Counted from the first letter of the stretch, positions 1 to 8,949 are shown. The stretch is DNA of 64,000 nt from Flavobacterium luteolum (GCF_027111275.1 NZ_CP114286.1:4078501-4142500), one strand, 5' to 3'. A program made the numbers and translations. The notes: a model not told the origin generated them from the letters alone.

Positions 1-262
1 TATAATCTTTGTCATAAAGCCCGCGCGTAAGTTTGTACAAATCGACACCTACACGAAGCCCGTAGCGATCTGTTTTTACAACGCTGTCTTTTTGGGTTTC
101 CTGAACTTCTGGTTTTGCCGTCTTTACAGTTTTTTCTGTTTGAGGCTTTTTAGTCACTATTGTATCTTTATTTTTAGAAATCTCAGGAACATCCTGAGCG
201 TAACCTAAAAACATTGAAAACAATAATGAAAGACTAGAAATAAACTTTAATGTGTGTTTCAT
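1..262 (-). CDS. DUF6048 family protein, N-terminal part (runs off window)
   Basis: The first 87 codons are present; the gene continues beyond the left edge. The product starts with a lysine-containing n-region and a hydrophobic stretch ending near LGYAQD, a likely Sec signal peptide, so the protein is probably exported. A Lys/Thr-rich linker follows, then the start of a folded domain (RYGLRVGVDLYKL). This resembles the flavobacterial DUF6048 family, beta-rich proteins of unknown function, possibly outer-membrane. Its ATG lies inside the end of the DUF6452 gene (29-bp overlap), so the two are probably translationally coupled in the rlmD operon. The family name is from memory of this conserved gene order. 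Confidence 0.72.
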   Translation of the reverse strand, partial: MKHTLKFISSLSLLFSMFLGYAQDVPEISKNKDTIVTKKPQTEKTVKTAKPEVQETQKDSVVKTDRYGLRVGVDLYKLTRGLYDKDY

Positions 263-767
263 TTTCAGATTCAATGTTAGGGTTTTCTAATACAACGTCG
301 GTCATCCAAATACTACCGTCTGGATCAGTTTGAACAATAGGTAGAACGTTTCTTAACTGAAATATAGTTTTAAATCCACATGCTCTAGAGACGTATACAT
401 TTTGCGATGTATAATTAAATTTTAACACATCAGTATTGATTGAAGCAGGATTAAATGAATTGGAAATAAACTTGAAGGTTGTTGTACTGTCGTTTACTTT
501 TAAAGGAATCATAACAGTGCTTCCATTGGTTACATATCGTAATGAATCATCAACTGCAAGACTTTCATTAAAAACAATTCCCTGTTCCATTCCTTCACCA
601 ATAACTTTTAAGTTACTCACATTTCTGGTTTTGGTAGGATTGGAAATATCATAGAATGTAATCACCAATCTAGGTGTAGTTGGTGTATTAGGATCACAGA
701 CATCATCTTTCTCGCAGCTAGATAAGCCAAAAGTAAAGAGCAGTAAAAGAGAGATTAGTTTTTTCAT
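234..767 (-). CDS. DUF6452 family lipoprotein
   Basis: 177 residues. A lipobox ends at Cys18 (GLSSC), so this is a predicted lipoprotein, followed by a beta-rich domain with no motif I can tie to an activity. It lies 6 bp downstream of rlmD and overlaps the DUF6048 gene, giving a three-gene operon. The order rlmD-DUF6452-DUF6048 is, as I recall, conserved in Flavobacteriia. The two exported proteins may act together in the envelope, but this is inference from linkage only. Confidence 0.78.
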   Translation of the reverse strand: MKKLISLLLLFTFGLSSCEKDDVCDPNTPTTPRLVITFYDISNPTKTRNVSNLKVIGEGMEQGIVFNESLAVDDSLRYVTNGSTVMIPLKVNDSTTTFKFISNSFNPASINTDVLKFNYTSQNVYVSRACGFKTIFQLRNVLPIVQTDPDGSIWMTDVVLENPNIESENETHIKVYF

Positions 768-773
768 CTATTT

Positions 774-2186
774 TTATCGAAGTTCTAAAAGTACAACATT
801 TTCAACATGATGCGTCTGAGGAAACATATCTACAGGTCTCACACGTGTTACTTTGTATTTTTCATCCATTAAAGCCAAATCACGTGCTTGCGTTGCAGAA
901 TTACAGCTTACATAAACAACTCTTTTTGGTGCAATTTTTAAAATTTGCTCCACTACATCTTTATGCATGCCGTCACGAGGCGGATCTGTAATAATAACAT
1001 CTGGTTTTCCGTGCTGTGCAATAAAAGCTTCATTGAATACCACTTTCATGTCACCAACAAAAAACTCGCAATTTGTAATATTATTGCGTTCTGCATTGGC
1101 TTTAGCATCAAGAATTGCTTCAGGAACACTTTCTACTCCGATTACTTTTTTTGCTTTTTTAGAAACGAATTGAGCAATTGTTCCCGTTCCTGTATACAAG
1201 TCATAAACTGTCTCGTTTCCGGTAAGACCAGCAAAATCTCGGGTTATTTTATATAATTCGTAAGCTTGGTCAGAATTGGTCTGGTAAAAAGATTTTGCGT
1301 TAATACTGAATTTTAGACCTTCCATTTCTTCTAAGATGTAATCTCTTCCTTTGTAAAGAACAACATCTTGATCGTAAATAGTGTCGTTTGGTTTTCCGTT
1401 TACAACATATTGCAATGAAGTAATTTGTGGAAATTTCTCGTATAAATGATCAAGAATCAACTCTCGGTTTTCTTTATCATCTTCAAAAAACTGAATTAAA
1501 ACCATAATTTCACCTGTAGAAACAGTACGAATCATTACAGTTCTTAATAATCCAGAATGTTCTCTTGGATTAAAAAACGCTAAATTATGTTCGTTTGCAA
1601 AAGCTCTGATTTCGTTACGAATGGCATTTGAAGGGTCTTCTTGTAAATGACATTTGTTGATATCAAGAATTTTATCCCACATTTTCGGAATATGGAATCC
1701 TAAAGCATTTCTGTTTCCTAAATCTTCAGTGCTTCCAATTTCTTTTTCTGTTAGCCAACGGCTATTTGAAAAAGAAAATTCCATTTTATTTCTATAAAAG
1801 AACTGTTTTTCAGAACCTAAAATATCTTCAAATTCTGGAAGTTCAATTTTCCCTATTCTTTGTAAGTGATTTTTAACCTCATTTTGTTTAAATGCAAGCT
1901 GCTGGCTGTATTTCATATTTTGCCATTTGCAGCCTCCGCATACTCCAAAATGTTCGCAGATTGGTTCTACTCTATATTCAGATAATTCGTGAAATTTTAC
2001 AGCTTTACCTTCGTAGTAAGCCTTTCTTTTTTTTAATGTCTGCACGTCCACAACATCTCCAGGTACCACATTCGGAATAAAGATTACTTTTCCGTCAGGT
2101 GCTTTGGCTACTGAAACGCCTTTTGCACCAGCATCAAGAACTTGAATTTGATGAAAGACAACTTTGTCTGTATTTTTTCTTCCCAT
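774..2186 (-). CDS. rlmD: 23S rRNA (uracil-5-)-methyltransferase, RlmD/RumA type
   Basis: 470 residues, typical for TrmA/RlmD-type m5U methyltransferases that act on 23S rRNA with S-adenosylmethionine. An N-terminal TRAM RNA-binding domain (about 8-70) is followed by the cysteines of a 4Fe-4S cluster at 77, 83, 86 and 179. The Rossmann-like SAM motif (YDLYTGTGTIAQF) lies in the C-terminal half, with a TDPPRDG motif and the catalytic Cys428 in VSCNSATQARD. Which uridine is modified (U1939 or U747 equivalent) cannot be read from sequence. A TATTTTTG -7 element ends 4 bp before the ATG, suggesting a nearly leaderless mRNA. First gene of an operon with DUF6452 and DUF6048. Confidence 0.92.
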   Translation of the reverse strand: MGRKNTDKVVFHQIQVLDAGAKGVSVAKAPDGKVIFIPNVVPGDVVDVQTLKKRKAYYEGKAVKFHELSEYRVEPICEHFGVCGGCKWQNMKYSQQLAFKQNEVKNHLQRIGKIELPEFEDILGSEKQFFYRNKMEFSFSNSRWLTEKEIGSTEDLGNRNALGFHIPKMWDKILDINKCHLQEDPSNAIRNEIRAFANEHNLAFFNPREHSGLLRTVMIRTVSTGEIMVLIQFFEDDKENRELILDHLYEKFPQITSLQYVVNGKPNDTIYDQDVVLYKGRDYILEEMEGLKFSINAKSFYQTNSDQAYELYKITRDFAGLTGNETVYDLYTGTGTIAQFVSKKAKKVIGVESVPEAILDAKANAERNNITNCEFFVGDMKVVFNEAFIAQHGKPDVIITDPPRDGMHKDVVEQILKIAPKRVVYVSCNSATQARDLALMDEKYKVTRVRPVDMFPQTHHVENVVLLELR

Positions 2187-2190
2187 AGCG

Positions 2191-2220
2191 CAAAAATAAG
2201 CCTTTGAAAACTTTTACAAA
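2191..2220 (-). promoter_or_regulatory. rlmD promoter
   Basis: On the minus strand a TTTG (2220-2217), an 18-bp spacer and TATTTTTG (2198-2191) match the Bacteroidota -33/-7 consensus. If transcription starts about 5 nt after the last G, the start coincides with the ATG at 2186. Confidence 0.65.
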
Positions 2221-2280
2221 TTTAATTTTTGAAAAAATTTAGAAATTCTTTAAAATATTAGTTTAATTGAGCATAAAAGC

Positions 2281-2288
2281 TAATTTTG
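2281..2288 (+). promoter_or_regulatory. -7 element of the histidine kinase gene
   Basis: TAATTTTG, 57 bp upstream of the ATG at 2346. No TTG at the usual -33 spacing, so support comes from the -7 element alone. Confidence 0.4.
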
Positions 2289-2345
2289 TTTTTATAATTA
2301 CCCCAACAAAAACAGCTATTAACCTACGCTTATTCTCTTCTTTTT

Positions 2346-3395
2346 ATGAAGTTGTATCATAAACTTTCTCAAATCAGTTTTCTTAAAAAAAGTTATGCAT
2401 TTAAATTCCTATTTGTCGCTTTTATTGGAATTCATATTCCCTTAATCGGAATTTTGTTTTTCGTTTTATTTTTTGAACATAGTATTTCTCCATCTTCAAT
2501 TCTTATTTTTTCACTAATTATGACATTGCTTGCAACAGCAATTACACTTTTAGTTTTAAACAGATTGATAAAACCTATCGCAACGGCATCAAAAGCATTA
2601 GATGAGTACAGAGATTCAAGAAAATTATCTGATTTGCCAACAGACTATACAGATGAAGCAGGACTGCTTTTGTGTAATATACAGGAATCTATTAATGAAG
2701 CAGAGAATTTTATTAATGAAAAACAGGATTTAATCTATATGCTTTCGCATGATTTGAGAAATTTTGCAGGGAATCCGCAAGGTTTAGCGCAGTTGATTAT
2801 AAGTGAAAATCCATCAGAATCAGTTAAAAATCTGGCCGAATTAATTTGCGAATCGACTGATCTTCAATTTCGATATATTGAAAATTTCATCAAATTGCTT
2901 AAAGAACAAGATGAAGTGGTAAAAATAAATCAGGAAGTTAAAACGGTTTTATTTCCTAATATCATTCCGTTTATTAACGAACAAGTAGAACAGCGCCTGT
3001 TTGATAAAAACATAAAGCTGGATTTGGCTGTAGAATGTAATGAAGCAAAGCTAAAAATAGACGAGGGACTTTTAATTCAGGTTCTGGTAAATCTGATAAG
3101 CAATGCGGTCAAGTTTTCTTATTTTGATAGTGAAATTAAAGTTAGAATCTTTTCAGAAAATTCCAAATTGATAGTTACGGTAAGAGATAAAGGAATGGGC
3201 TTTGATAAAAATCAAATTGAAGAGTTGTTTAAAAAGTTTACCAAAATGAGCCGTCTAGGAACCGCAAATGAAGGTTCTACAGGAATTGGATTGTATTTGT
3301 GCAAAAAAATCATTGAAAGAAACAAAGGCCTACTAACCGCATCAAGCGAAGGAAAAAATAAAGGTGCGGAGTTTAGAATTGAATTTGATATCTAA
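2346..3395 (+). CDS. membrane sensor histidine kinase (orphan)
   Basis: 349 residues. Two hydrophobic segments (about 19-43 and 50-72) with only a short loop between them suggest sensing within or next to the membrane. A HisKA-like dimerisation helix carries the phospho-acceptor His135 in LSHDLRN. The ATPase domain has an N box with Asn253 (NLISNAVKFS), a DxGxG box from Asp281 and a G box (GSTGIGLYLCKK, about 310-321). All catalytic elements look intact. No response regulator gene is adjacent, so its partner is elsewhere. The H box lacks the usual proline (HDLRNFAG rather than HDLRNPL), seen in some flavobacterial kinases. A strong terminator follows. Confidence 0.88.
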   Translation: MKLYHKLSQISFLKKSYAFKFLFVAFIGIHIPLIGILFFVLFFEHSISPSSILIFSLIMTLLATAITLLVLNRLIKPIATASKALDEYRDSRKLSDLPTDYTDEAGLLLCNIQESINEAENFINEKQDLIYMLSHDLRNFAGNPQGLAQLIISENPSESVKNLAELICESTDLQFRYIENFIKLLKEQDEVVKINQEVKTVLFPNIIPFINEQVEQRLFDKNIKLDLAVECNEAKLKIDEGLLIQVLVNLISNAVKFSYFDSEIKVRIFSENSKLIVTVRDKGMGFDKNQIEELFKKFTKMSRLGTANEGSTGIGLYLCKKIIERNKGLLTASSEGKNKGAEFRIEFDI

Positions 3396-3410
3396 GTTCC
3401 AGAAAAAAAT

Positions 3411-3443
3411 AAGGCTGTTAAGATCTCTATTCTTAACAGCCTT
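3411..3443. terminator. bidirectional terminator
   Basis: Perfect 13-bp stem (AAGGCTGTTAAGA and its complement) with a 7-nt loop, A-rich upstream and T-rich downstream, between convergent genes ending at 3395 and 3451. Confidence 0.85.
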
Positions 3444-3450
3444 TAATATT

Positions 3451-3867
3451 TTAATAGAGAACAAAATCAAAATATAATTGCGGTTTATTGTCAACACATT
3501 TTACTCCTGTTGGAACTTTTTTATCTATGCAAGGTGGCGATACATCTGCATAAAAGCCCCATTTTTTACTAATGTAAGCTTTCTGTGCTTTATACTGTTC
3601 AATTTTTTTCTCTAGAACAGATTGATCTGCTTTTTTAGAATATAGAATATAACCTCCAGTTGCAGAACATGGGCTGTCAAACATTTTTACAAAACCCCAT
3701 TCTGCAGGATTTGAGCAAGATTCGGTTTCGATTTTAGAATAGGTAATAATGTCGTTGTAGATACTTTCTAGTTTTGCAGTATCTTCTTCTTGTGTCGTGC
3801 TATCATCATTGCTGCAGGAAAAGCAGAGTAGCGAAACAACAAATAAAATAAAACTTGGTTTTTTCAT
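3451..3867 (-). CDS. hypothetical lipoprotein
   Basis: 138 residues with a signal peptide and a lipobox ending at LLCFSC, followed by an acidic Ser/Asp/Thr-rich linker (SNDDSTTQEEDTA), the usual form of Bacteroidota surface lipoproteins. The mature part has several cysteines (ETESCSNP, DSPCSATGG, PPCIDKK, GVKCVDNK), which could form disulfides. I recognise no enzymatic motif. It stands alone between two terminators, so it is probably monocistronic. Confidence 0.72.
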   Translation of the reverse strand: MKKPSFILFVVSLLCFSCSNDDSTTQEEDTAKLESIYNDIITYSKIETESCSNPAEWGFVKMFDSPCSATGGYILYSKKADQSVLEKKIEQYKAQKAYISKKWGFYADVSPPCIDKKVPTGVKCVDNKPQLYFDFVLY

Positions 3868-3962
3868 GGTTAATGATTTATGATTAGTTTTATTATTAGA
3901 TGTGCTGATAAAGAAAAGGTTGCGTTGAAACTGTGAGAAAATTTTATAGGATAATTTGATGT

Positions 3963-4004
3963 TTTTAAGATGCTGAAATTTGGTGTAGTTTCAGCATCTT
4001 AAAA
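3963..4004 (-). terminator. terminator of the aldo/keto reductase gene
   Basis: Perfect 16-bp stem (TTTTAAGATGCTGAAA and its complement) with a 10-nt loop, 16 bp past the stop codon of the gene at 4020-5006. Confidence 0.85.
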
Positions 4005-4019
4005 GTGTATTATTAGTAT

Positions 4020-5006
4020 TTACCAAAGCTGGTGAACAGAAGGTTTAATTAGATTGCTGTAGATTTTATTCATTGCTGTAATCTGTTCTGAGGTTAATTT
4101 TGGAGTGTCATAAACCAATAAATTCGATAAAACGTGTTCTGTTTTTGACGCACCTGGAATAATACAGCTTACTTCATTAAAACTTAAAATCCATTGAAGT
4201 GCAATTGCGGCAAGGTTTTTCGATTCAGGAAATAAAGCTTTTAATTCTTCAACTGCTTTTAAGCCTAATTCATAATCAATTCCAGAAAAAGTCTCGCCTT
4301 TATCAAACGCTTCTCCGTTACGATTAAAATTTCGGTGATCCTGAGGTTCAAAAGTAGTTTTTAAATCAAATTTTCCTGTTAAAAGTCCGCTTGCCAACGG
4401 AACTCTTGCAATGATTCCAATGTCTTTCTTTTTAGCTTCTGAGAAAAACAGCTCAGAAGGACGCTGGCGAAACAAATTGAAGATAATTTGAACCGTAGTT
4501 ACATTCGAATATTCAATAGCTTTTAATGCTTCTTCAACCTTTTCGACACTTACGCCAAGATTAAGAATTTTTCCCTGATCTTTCAATCGGTCAAAAAGTT
4601 CAAAGATTTCTGGACGATAGTACACTTCTGTTGGAGGACAATGTAATTGAATCAGATCAAGCGTTTCTAATCCTGTTCTTTTTAAGCTGTCTTCAACAAA
4701 TTTTTGAAGCACTTTTGGAGTATATCCTTCATTAACATGTGGATTTATCTGGCGTCCACATTTTGTGGCAACAAAAATTCGTTCAGAGCGAGAACGAACG
4801 ACTCTTCCAACGGCAGTTTCGCTCAATCCGTTTTCGTAAACATCTGCAGTATCAATAAAATTTACGCCATTATCAATAGCGGTATTCAATAGTTCGTCGG
4901 CAGTTTTATCATCAAAACCCGATCCCCATTTTCCGCCAACCTGCCAAGTGCCAAGCGAAATTTCAGAGATATTAAAGTTTGTTTTTCCTAGTTTTCTGTA
5001 GTTCAT
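4020..5006 (-). CDS. aldo/keto reductase
   Basis: 328 residues, full length for the AKR superfamily of NAD(P)H-dependent carbonyl reductases with a TIM-barrel fold. The catalytic tetrad is visible: Asp52 and Tyr57 (DTADVYENG), Lys82 (VATKCG) and His122 (LIQLHCPP). The C-terminal cofactor motif (IPGASKTEHV) is present. It resembles the YajO/Tas-like subgroup; the substrate cannot be inferred. The gene is monocistronic, with a strong terminator downstream and an octamer repeat array directly upstream. Confidence 0.9.
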   Translation of the reverse strand: MNYRKLGKTNFNISEISLGTWQVGGKWGSGFDDKTADELLNTAIDNGVNFIDTADVYENGLSETAVGRVVRSRSERIFVATKCGRQINPHVNEGYTPKVLQKFVEDSLKRTGLETLDLIQLHCPPTEVYYRPEIFELFDRLKDQGKILNLGVSVEKVEEALKAIEYSNVTTVQIIFNLFRQRPSELFFSEAKKKDIGIIARVPLASGLLTGKFDLKTTFEPQDHRNFNRNGEAFDKGETFSGIDYELGLKAVEELKALFPESKNLAAIALQWILSFNEVSCIIPGASKTEHVLSNLLVYDTPKLTSEQITAMNKIYSNLIKPSVHQLW

Positions 5007-5017
5007 TTTTTTTCTTT

Positions 5018-5158
5018 TGAGGTTCTAAGTTGCTAAGGTCCTGAGGTGCTAAGTTTTTTTTGTAACTTCTAAGTCTATAAGATTCTGAGATGCTAAGATT
5101 TTATATTCATAATTCTTTAAAAAACTTAGAACCTTAGCATCTCAGAACCTTAGAACCT
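5018..5158. repeat. octamer tandem repeats in inverted orientation
   Basis: 8-bp units with consensus TRAGKTNC (TGAGGTTC, TAAGTTGC, TAAGGTCC, TGAGGTGC) run from 5018 to about 5057. A second, more diverged block (TCTAAGTC, TATAAGAT, TCTGAGAT, GCTAAGAT) lies at about 5067-5098. The reverse complement of the same word (CTTAGAAC, CTTAGCAT, CTCAGAAC, CTTAGAAC) fills 5124-5155. The array can fold on itself and fills the whole gap between the aldo/keto reductase start and the cysM stop. Confidence 0.8.
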
Positions 5159-5161
5159 TTT

Positions 5162-6049
5162 TTAATCAAATAAATCCGAAGACAAATAACGGTCGCCTCG
5201 ATCGCAGATCACGGCAACCACAACTCCAGATTCTAATTGTTCTGCTATTTTTAAGGCAACGGCAACAGAGCCTCCGCTGCTCATTCCTGCAAAAACGCCT
5301 TCTTCAAGAGCTAATCTTTTGGTCATTGCTCGAGCTTCTTCTTCGCTCACATCGATAACAGTATCTACTTTTGAAGCATCAAAAATTTTCGGTAAGTATT
5401 CTTGTGGCCATTTACGAATTCCAGGAATCTGAGAACCATCGCTTGGCTGCGCGCCAATAATCTGTACGTTTGAATTCTTTTCTTTCAAATAAGTCGAAGT
5501 TCCAATAATGGTTCCAGTTGTTCCCATGGCCGAAACGAAATGCGTTACCGTTCCATCAGTATCATTCCATATTTCGGGACCGGTTGTTTTGTAGTGCGCT
5601 TTCCAGTTATCATCATTAGCAAACTGATTCAGCATTAAATAACCGCCTTGAGCTACTTTTTTATCTGCGTAGTCTCTAGAACCAATAATTCCTTCGCTTG
5701 CCGGTGTCAGAATAACAGTAGCACCATAAGCACGCATCGTTTGAGTACGTTCTTTGGTAGAATCTTCTGGTAAAACCAATTCGATTTCAATACCAAATAG
5801 TTGCGCAATCATGGCTAAGGCAATTCCTGTATTTCCGCTGGTTGCTTCAATTAATTTATCTCCTTTTTTAATGTCGCCTCTTTCCAAAGCGGCAGCAATC
5901 ATATTGTATGCGGCTCTGTCTTTTACGCTTCCCCCAGGATTATTTCCTTCTAGTTTCAGTAAAAGCTTTACATTTTTATTTTTAACTAGATTGACAGTTT
6001 CCATTAACGGAGTATTGCCAATTAGGTTTAATAATTTATGTGAATTCAT
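5162..6049 (-). CDS. cysM: O-acetylserine sulfhydrylase B (cysteine synthase)
   Basis: 295 residues. A PLP fold-type II enzyme making cysteine from O-acetylserine and sulfide (or thiosulfate). The PLP lysine is Lys43 (NPGGSVKDR). The substrate loop is at 71-75 (SGNTG) and the phosphate loop is GTTGT. Length and the short C-terminus fit CysM better than CysK. The start lies 1 bp after the stop of the serine acetyltransferase, so the two consecutive steps of cysteine synthesis are made from one transcript. CysK is the alternative name; the reaction is secure. Confidence 0.88.
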   Translation of the reverse strand: MNSHKLLNLIGNTPLMETVNLVKNKNVKLLLKLEGNNPGGSVKDRAAYNMIAAALERGDIKKGDKLIEATSGNTGIALAMIAQLFGIEIELVLPEDSTKERTQTMRAYGATVILTPASEGIIGSRDYADKKVAQGGYLMLNQFANDDNWKAHYKTTGPEIWNDTDGTVTHFVSAMGTTGTIIGTSTYLKEKNSNVQIIGAQPSDGSQIPGIRKWPQEYLPKIFDASKVDTVIDVSEEEARAMTKRLALEEGVFAGMSSGGSVAVALKIAEQLESGVVVAVICDRGDRYLSSDLFD

Positions 6050-6050
6050 T

Positions 6051-6842
6051 TTATTTTTTTTCTTTTATTTTAACTTCAGTAGTAGTGGTGTTTAAGACGA
6101 TAGAATCTTCTGGAATCGATTTGGTAATCCAGGCATTTCCTCCAACGACACTGTTTTTTCCAATTACTGTTTCTCCGCCCAAAATGGTTGCATTGGCATA
6201 AATGCAGACATTTGCCTCAACTGTGGGATGTCTTTTTGCATTTTTCATTTCCTTGCTTACGCTTAATGCACCGAGCGTAACACCTTGATAAATTTTTACA
6301 TGTTTTTTAATAACAGTTGTCTCACCAATTACGATACCTGTTGCATGATCGATAAAAAATGGTGAAGCAATATCGGCTCCTGCGTGAATATCTGTTCCTG
6401 TAATTCTATGTGCGTATTCGCTCATTAAACGAGAAAAAAGCAATAAATCGAGATGGTATAATTCGTGGCTTAATCTATAAATTGCAATGGCGTAAAATCC
6501 TGGATATCCCAGATAAACCTCGTCAATACTGTTTGAAGCAGGATCGTTCTCAAGAATATATTCCGCGTCCTGATTTAGCTTTTCTAAAACTCCTGGTAGC
6601 TTTTCTAAAAAACGGTCCCAAATAGATTCGCATAAATTTTGAGGCTTTTTACACGCCAAAACCGCAATTTCTTTGAAGCGAAACTCTAGTTCGTCAATAC
6701 TTTCGTCAAGCGCCGCATTCGAATCAAAAAGCGTGTAAAAAAGCTTTTCTGTAAAGTCTTCCGTTTTGGTTTTAATGCCGTAATTTATGTGAGAGTGGCT
6801 CTTTAAAGCTTTTATGTTTTGTATGATATTGTCTTTTGTCAC
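6051..6842 (-). CDS. cysE: serine O-acetyltransferase
   Basis: 263 residues from the GTG at 6842. Acetylates serine from acetyl-CoA, the committed step of cysteine synthesis. The N-terminal two-thirds is helical, followed by left-handed hexapeptide repeats with the catalytic-site sequence DIHAGADIA and FIDHATGIVIGE. An open frame extends 22 codons further upstream, but that part (hydrophobic, MILFPKNALLL) is unlike the family, while MTKDNIIQNIK matches the usual flavobacterial N-terminus, so I chose the GTG. The C-terminal tail is short. Operon with cysM, 1 bp apart. Confidence 0.88.
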   Translation of the reverse strand: MTKDNIIQNIKALKSHSHINYGIKTKTEDFTEKLFYTLFDSNAALDESIDELEFRFKEIAVLACKKPQNLCESIWDRFLEKLPGVLEKLNQDAEYILENDPASNSIDEVYLGYPGFYAIAIYRLSHELYHLDLLLFSRLMSEYAHRITGTDIHAGADIASPFFIDHATGIVIGETTVIKKHVKIYQGVTLGALSVSKEMKNAKRHPTVEANVCIYANATILGGETVIGKNSVVGGNAWITKSIPEDSIVLNTTTTEVKIKEKK

Positions 6843-7032
6843 AATGGTAAAAATGAATGAATAATTTTGGAACGTTAAAAGTAAGGCGTTTTTTGGAAAT
6901 AAAATCACGATTTAACGAAAGAAATTTTCTTTACAAAGTCTGATTTGTGATAAAAAGCAAATTCTAAACTGTTCTTATTTATGCAATTCTTAAGAAGTTA
7001 ATTGCGTAAATTAGCTTTCAAAATATACTAAA

Positions 7033-7734
7033 ATGAAAAATAAGCCAACATTTACAAGTGCAATTTCTGGACTTTCTTTTGATGAAAATGAAAAAATTTA
7101 CGGAAGGGCAATACATGACCCTATTTTGGGATTGATAAAAAAAGAGTTTCCAGATTTTAGTGCCGAAGATTGCATTTCTATAAATGAATTAAATCTATAT
7201 CGCCAAAAGTATATTTCAAATTACCTTTCTACCGAAATTGGAGCACTTTCTGCAATGGAGAAAAATGTTATTTCTTCATTAAAAGAAGATAAATCTATTG
7301 TAAGTATTGTAGAAGAGGAGGAAGAAACTCGAAATTTAGGACAAAAAGTGGCAGATAAAGTAGCCGATTTTGGAGGAAGCTGGACATTTATTATTTCGTT
7401 TGTGGTATTTATATCGATTTGGATTATCTCGAATGTGTATATTTTTCTAAACAAAGGTTTTGATCCCTATCCGTTTATTCTTTTAAATTTAATTTTGTCG
7501 TGTGTTGCAGCTTTGCAAGCACCAGTAATTATGATGAGTCAAAACCGTCAGGAAGAAAAAGACCGTAATCGTGCTAAAAAAGATTTTATGATCAATCTGA
7601 AATCGGAGTTAGAGATTAGATTAATTCACGATAAAATTGATCATTTAATTATGCATCAGCAACAAGAATTAATTGAAATTCAGAAAGTGCAAATTGAAAT
7701 GATGAATGATATTTTGGATCAGATTAAGAAATAA
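7033..7734 (+). CDS. DUF1003 family membrane protein
   Basis: 233 residues. A cytoplasmic N-terminal part (about 1-100) is followed by the DUF1003 core: GGSWTFIISFVVFISIW, a first membrane helix, a short loop (FDPYPFILLN), a second helix, then the diagnostic APVIMMSQNRQEEKDR and a helical region (about 180-233) likely to form a coiled coil. The function of DUF1003 proteins is not established. The gene is flanked by divergent cysE upstream and a convergent DUF2752 gene. Confidence 0.85.
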   Translation: MKNKPTFTSAISGLSFDENEKIYGRAIHDPILGLIKKEFPDFSAEDCISINELNLYRQKYISNYLSTEIGALSAMEKNVISSLKEDKSIVSIVEEEEETRNLGQKVADKVADFGGSWTFIISFVVFISIWIISNVYIFLNKGFDPYPFILLNLILSCVAALQAPVIMMSQNRQEEKDRNRAKKDFMINLKSELEIRLIHDKIDHLIMHQQQELIEIQKVQIEMMNDILDQIKK

Positions 7735-7787
7735 AAGTTTTTTGAAATTCAAAAAAGGAGCAAAGCGGCTTTTAGAAAATCTAAAAT

Positions 7788-8090
7788 CTAAAAATAAAAG
7801 TGCTTCAGATAATATCCGCCAAGCATAAAAAAAAGATTTATAATAGCCATTTTCCAGATTAGCTTTTTATAGTTTCTAGACTTGTCTAAAAAATGAAAGG
7901 CAATAAAAACGGAGAGTAAAAGGCAGGTATAAATGGCTGGATACATTTTAAAAGCAGCCCAAAAATCACCTTGAAAAAGTAAGAATAAAGATCGCTGAAA
8001 TCCGCATCCTAAACAGTCATAACCAAACACGGTTTTGAACAGACAAGGAATCATGTATTTCTCTAAACTCATGGCAGATCTTTTTTGCAA
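7788..8090 (-). CDS. DUF2752 family membrane protein
   Basis: 100 residues. Carries the family signature of a Cys pair and Gly-rich turn (FGYDCLGCGFQRS) followed by FKMYPAIY and two predicted membrane helices. Function unknown. An internal ATG at codon 7 (MSLEKYMIPC) is an equally plausible start. Small, apparently monocistronic gene. Confidence 0.75.
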   Translation of the reverse strand: MQKRSAMSLEKYMIPCLFKTVFGYDCLGCGFQRSLFLLFQGDFWAAFKMYPAIYTCLLLSVFIAFHFLDKSRNYKKLIWKMAIINLFFMLGGYYLKHFYF

Positions 8091-8180
8091 TTTTACTAAA
8101 AAAATATGACAAACGTTTAGGGAAGTAGTGGAGCGCTATCTGAAAGTTTTATATTTTTGAAATCTTAAAATAAAGAAAGG

Positions 8181-8354
8181 ATGAAAACTTTTAAAATTAT
8201 AATAATGATTCTTGCGATTTCGGTTGCGTTATACGAACAGGTTTCGGAAGAGAAAAATATCTATATCATGATTGCTGCAATTGTAGTTTTCATGTTCGGA
8301 ATGATGCAGCTGAGTGCAAAAACGCCAAGTAAAAATAACGATAAAGAAGAGTAG
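8181..8354 (+). CDS. small membrane protein, 57 aa
   Basis: 57 residues: a hydrophobic segment (FKIIIMILAISVALY), a short charged loop (EQVSEEKN) and a second hydrophobic segment (IAAIVVFMFGMMQL), then a charged tail (KNNDKEE). This is a two-pass membrane hairpin. AAAGAAAGG precedes the ATG. The next gene (Smr) starts 1 bp after its stop, so they are probably cotranscribed. I do not recognise a named family. Coding nature is supported by the tight coupling and the membrane-protein-like composition. Confidence 0.65.
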   Translation: MKTFKIIIMILAISVALYEQVSEEKNIYIMIAAIVVFMFGMMQLSAKTPSKNNDKEE

Positions 8355-8355
8355 G

Positions 8356-8907
8356 ATGTTGGCAAAAGGAGATAAGGTTTCGGTATTAGACGAAGCCATA
8401 AACGGAACGGTAGTTTCGGTTAAAAATAACGAGGTTTTGATTGAAACTGAGGACGGATTTATGATGACATTTTTAGTCAACGAATTGCTTAAGATTCAAG
8501 AAGCCAGTAATTTAATGAATTCTATTAAAAGAATTGATTTAGATGAAATTTCAAAAGAGAAAACAGAGCCAAAACCGAGAAGTTTTGTTAAAGAAAAGAA
8601 AGATAAGCGCGAAGTTGGCGTTCCAGAGTTTGATTTACACATCGAAAAATTGGTTCCTAATAAACGCGGAATGTCGAACTATGATATTTTGACATTACAG
8701 ACCGAAACGGCAAAAAGACATATCGAATTTGCGATAAGAAACCGCATTCCGAAAATCGTTTTTATTCATGGTGTTGGTGAAGGGATTTTGAAAGCTGAAC
8801 TTGATTTTTTATTGGGACGTTATGACGGAATTGATTTTCAAGATGCCAATTATCAAAAGTATGGTCTTGGTGCTACCGAAGTTTATATAAGGCAGAACAA
8901 TAAATAA
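8356..8907 (+). CDS. Smr domain protein
   Basis: 183 residues from the ATG at 8356. A longer open frame would begin inside the upstream small gene and is rejected. The N-terminal 50 residues form an SH3-like beta barrel (MLAKGDKVSVLDEAINGTV). A charged linker follows, then a C-terminal Smr domain (about 100-183) with FDLHIEKL and the HGVGEGILK loop, the features of Smr nucleases found alone and in MutS2. Probably a nucleic-acid-binding protein or nuclease; whether it acts in repair or on stalled ribosomes is not decidable here. Confidence 0.85.
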   Translation: MLAKGDKVSVLDEAINGTVVSVKNNEVLIETEDGFMMTFLVNELLKIQEASNLMNSIKRIDLDEISKEKTEPKPRSFVKEKKDKREVGVPEFDLHIEKLVPNKRGMSNYDILTLQTETAKRHIEFAIRNRIPKIVFIHGVGEGILKAELDFLLGRYDGIDFQDANYQKYGLGATEVYIRQNNK

Positions 8908-8949
8908 AAGGGCTTTTTAAGCGTATAAAAAGCTAACTTGTTAAGCATA

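Noticed and set aside
6843..6908. Upstream extension of CysE to the ATG at 6908
   Set aside because: The extra 22 residues are hydrophobic and unlike the family, whereas the GTG at 6842 gives the usual N-terminus.
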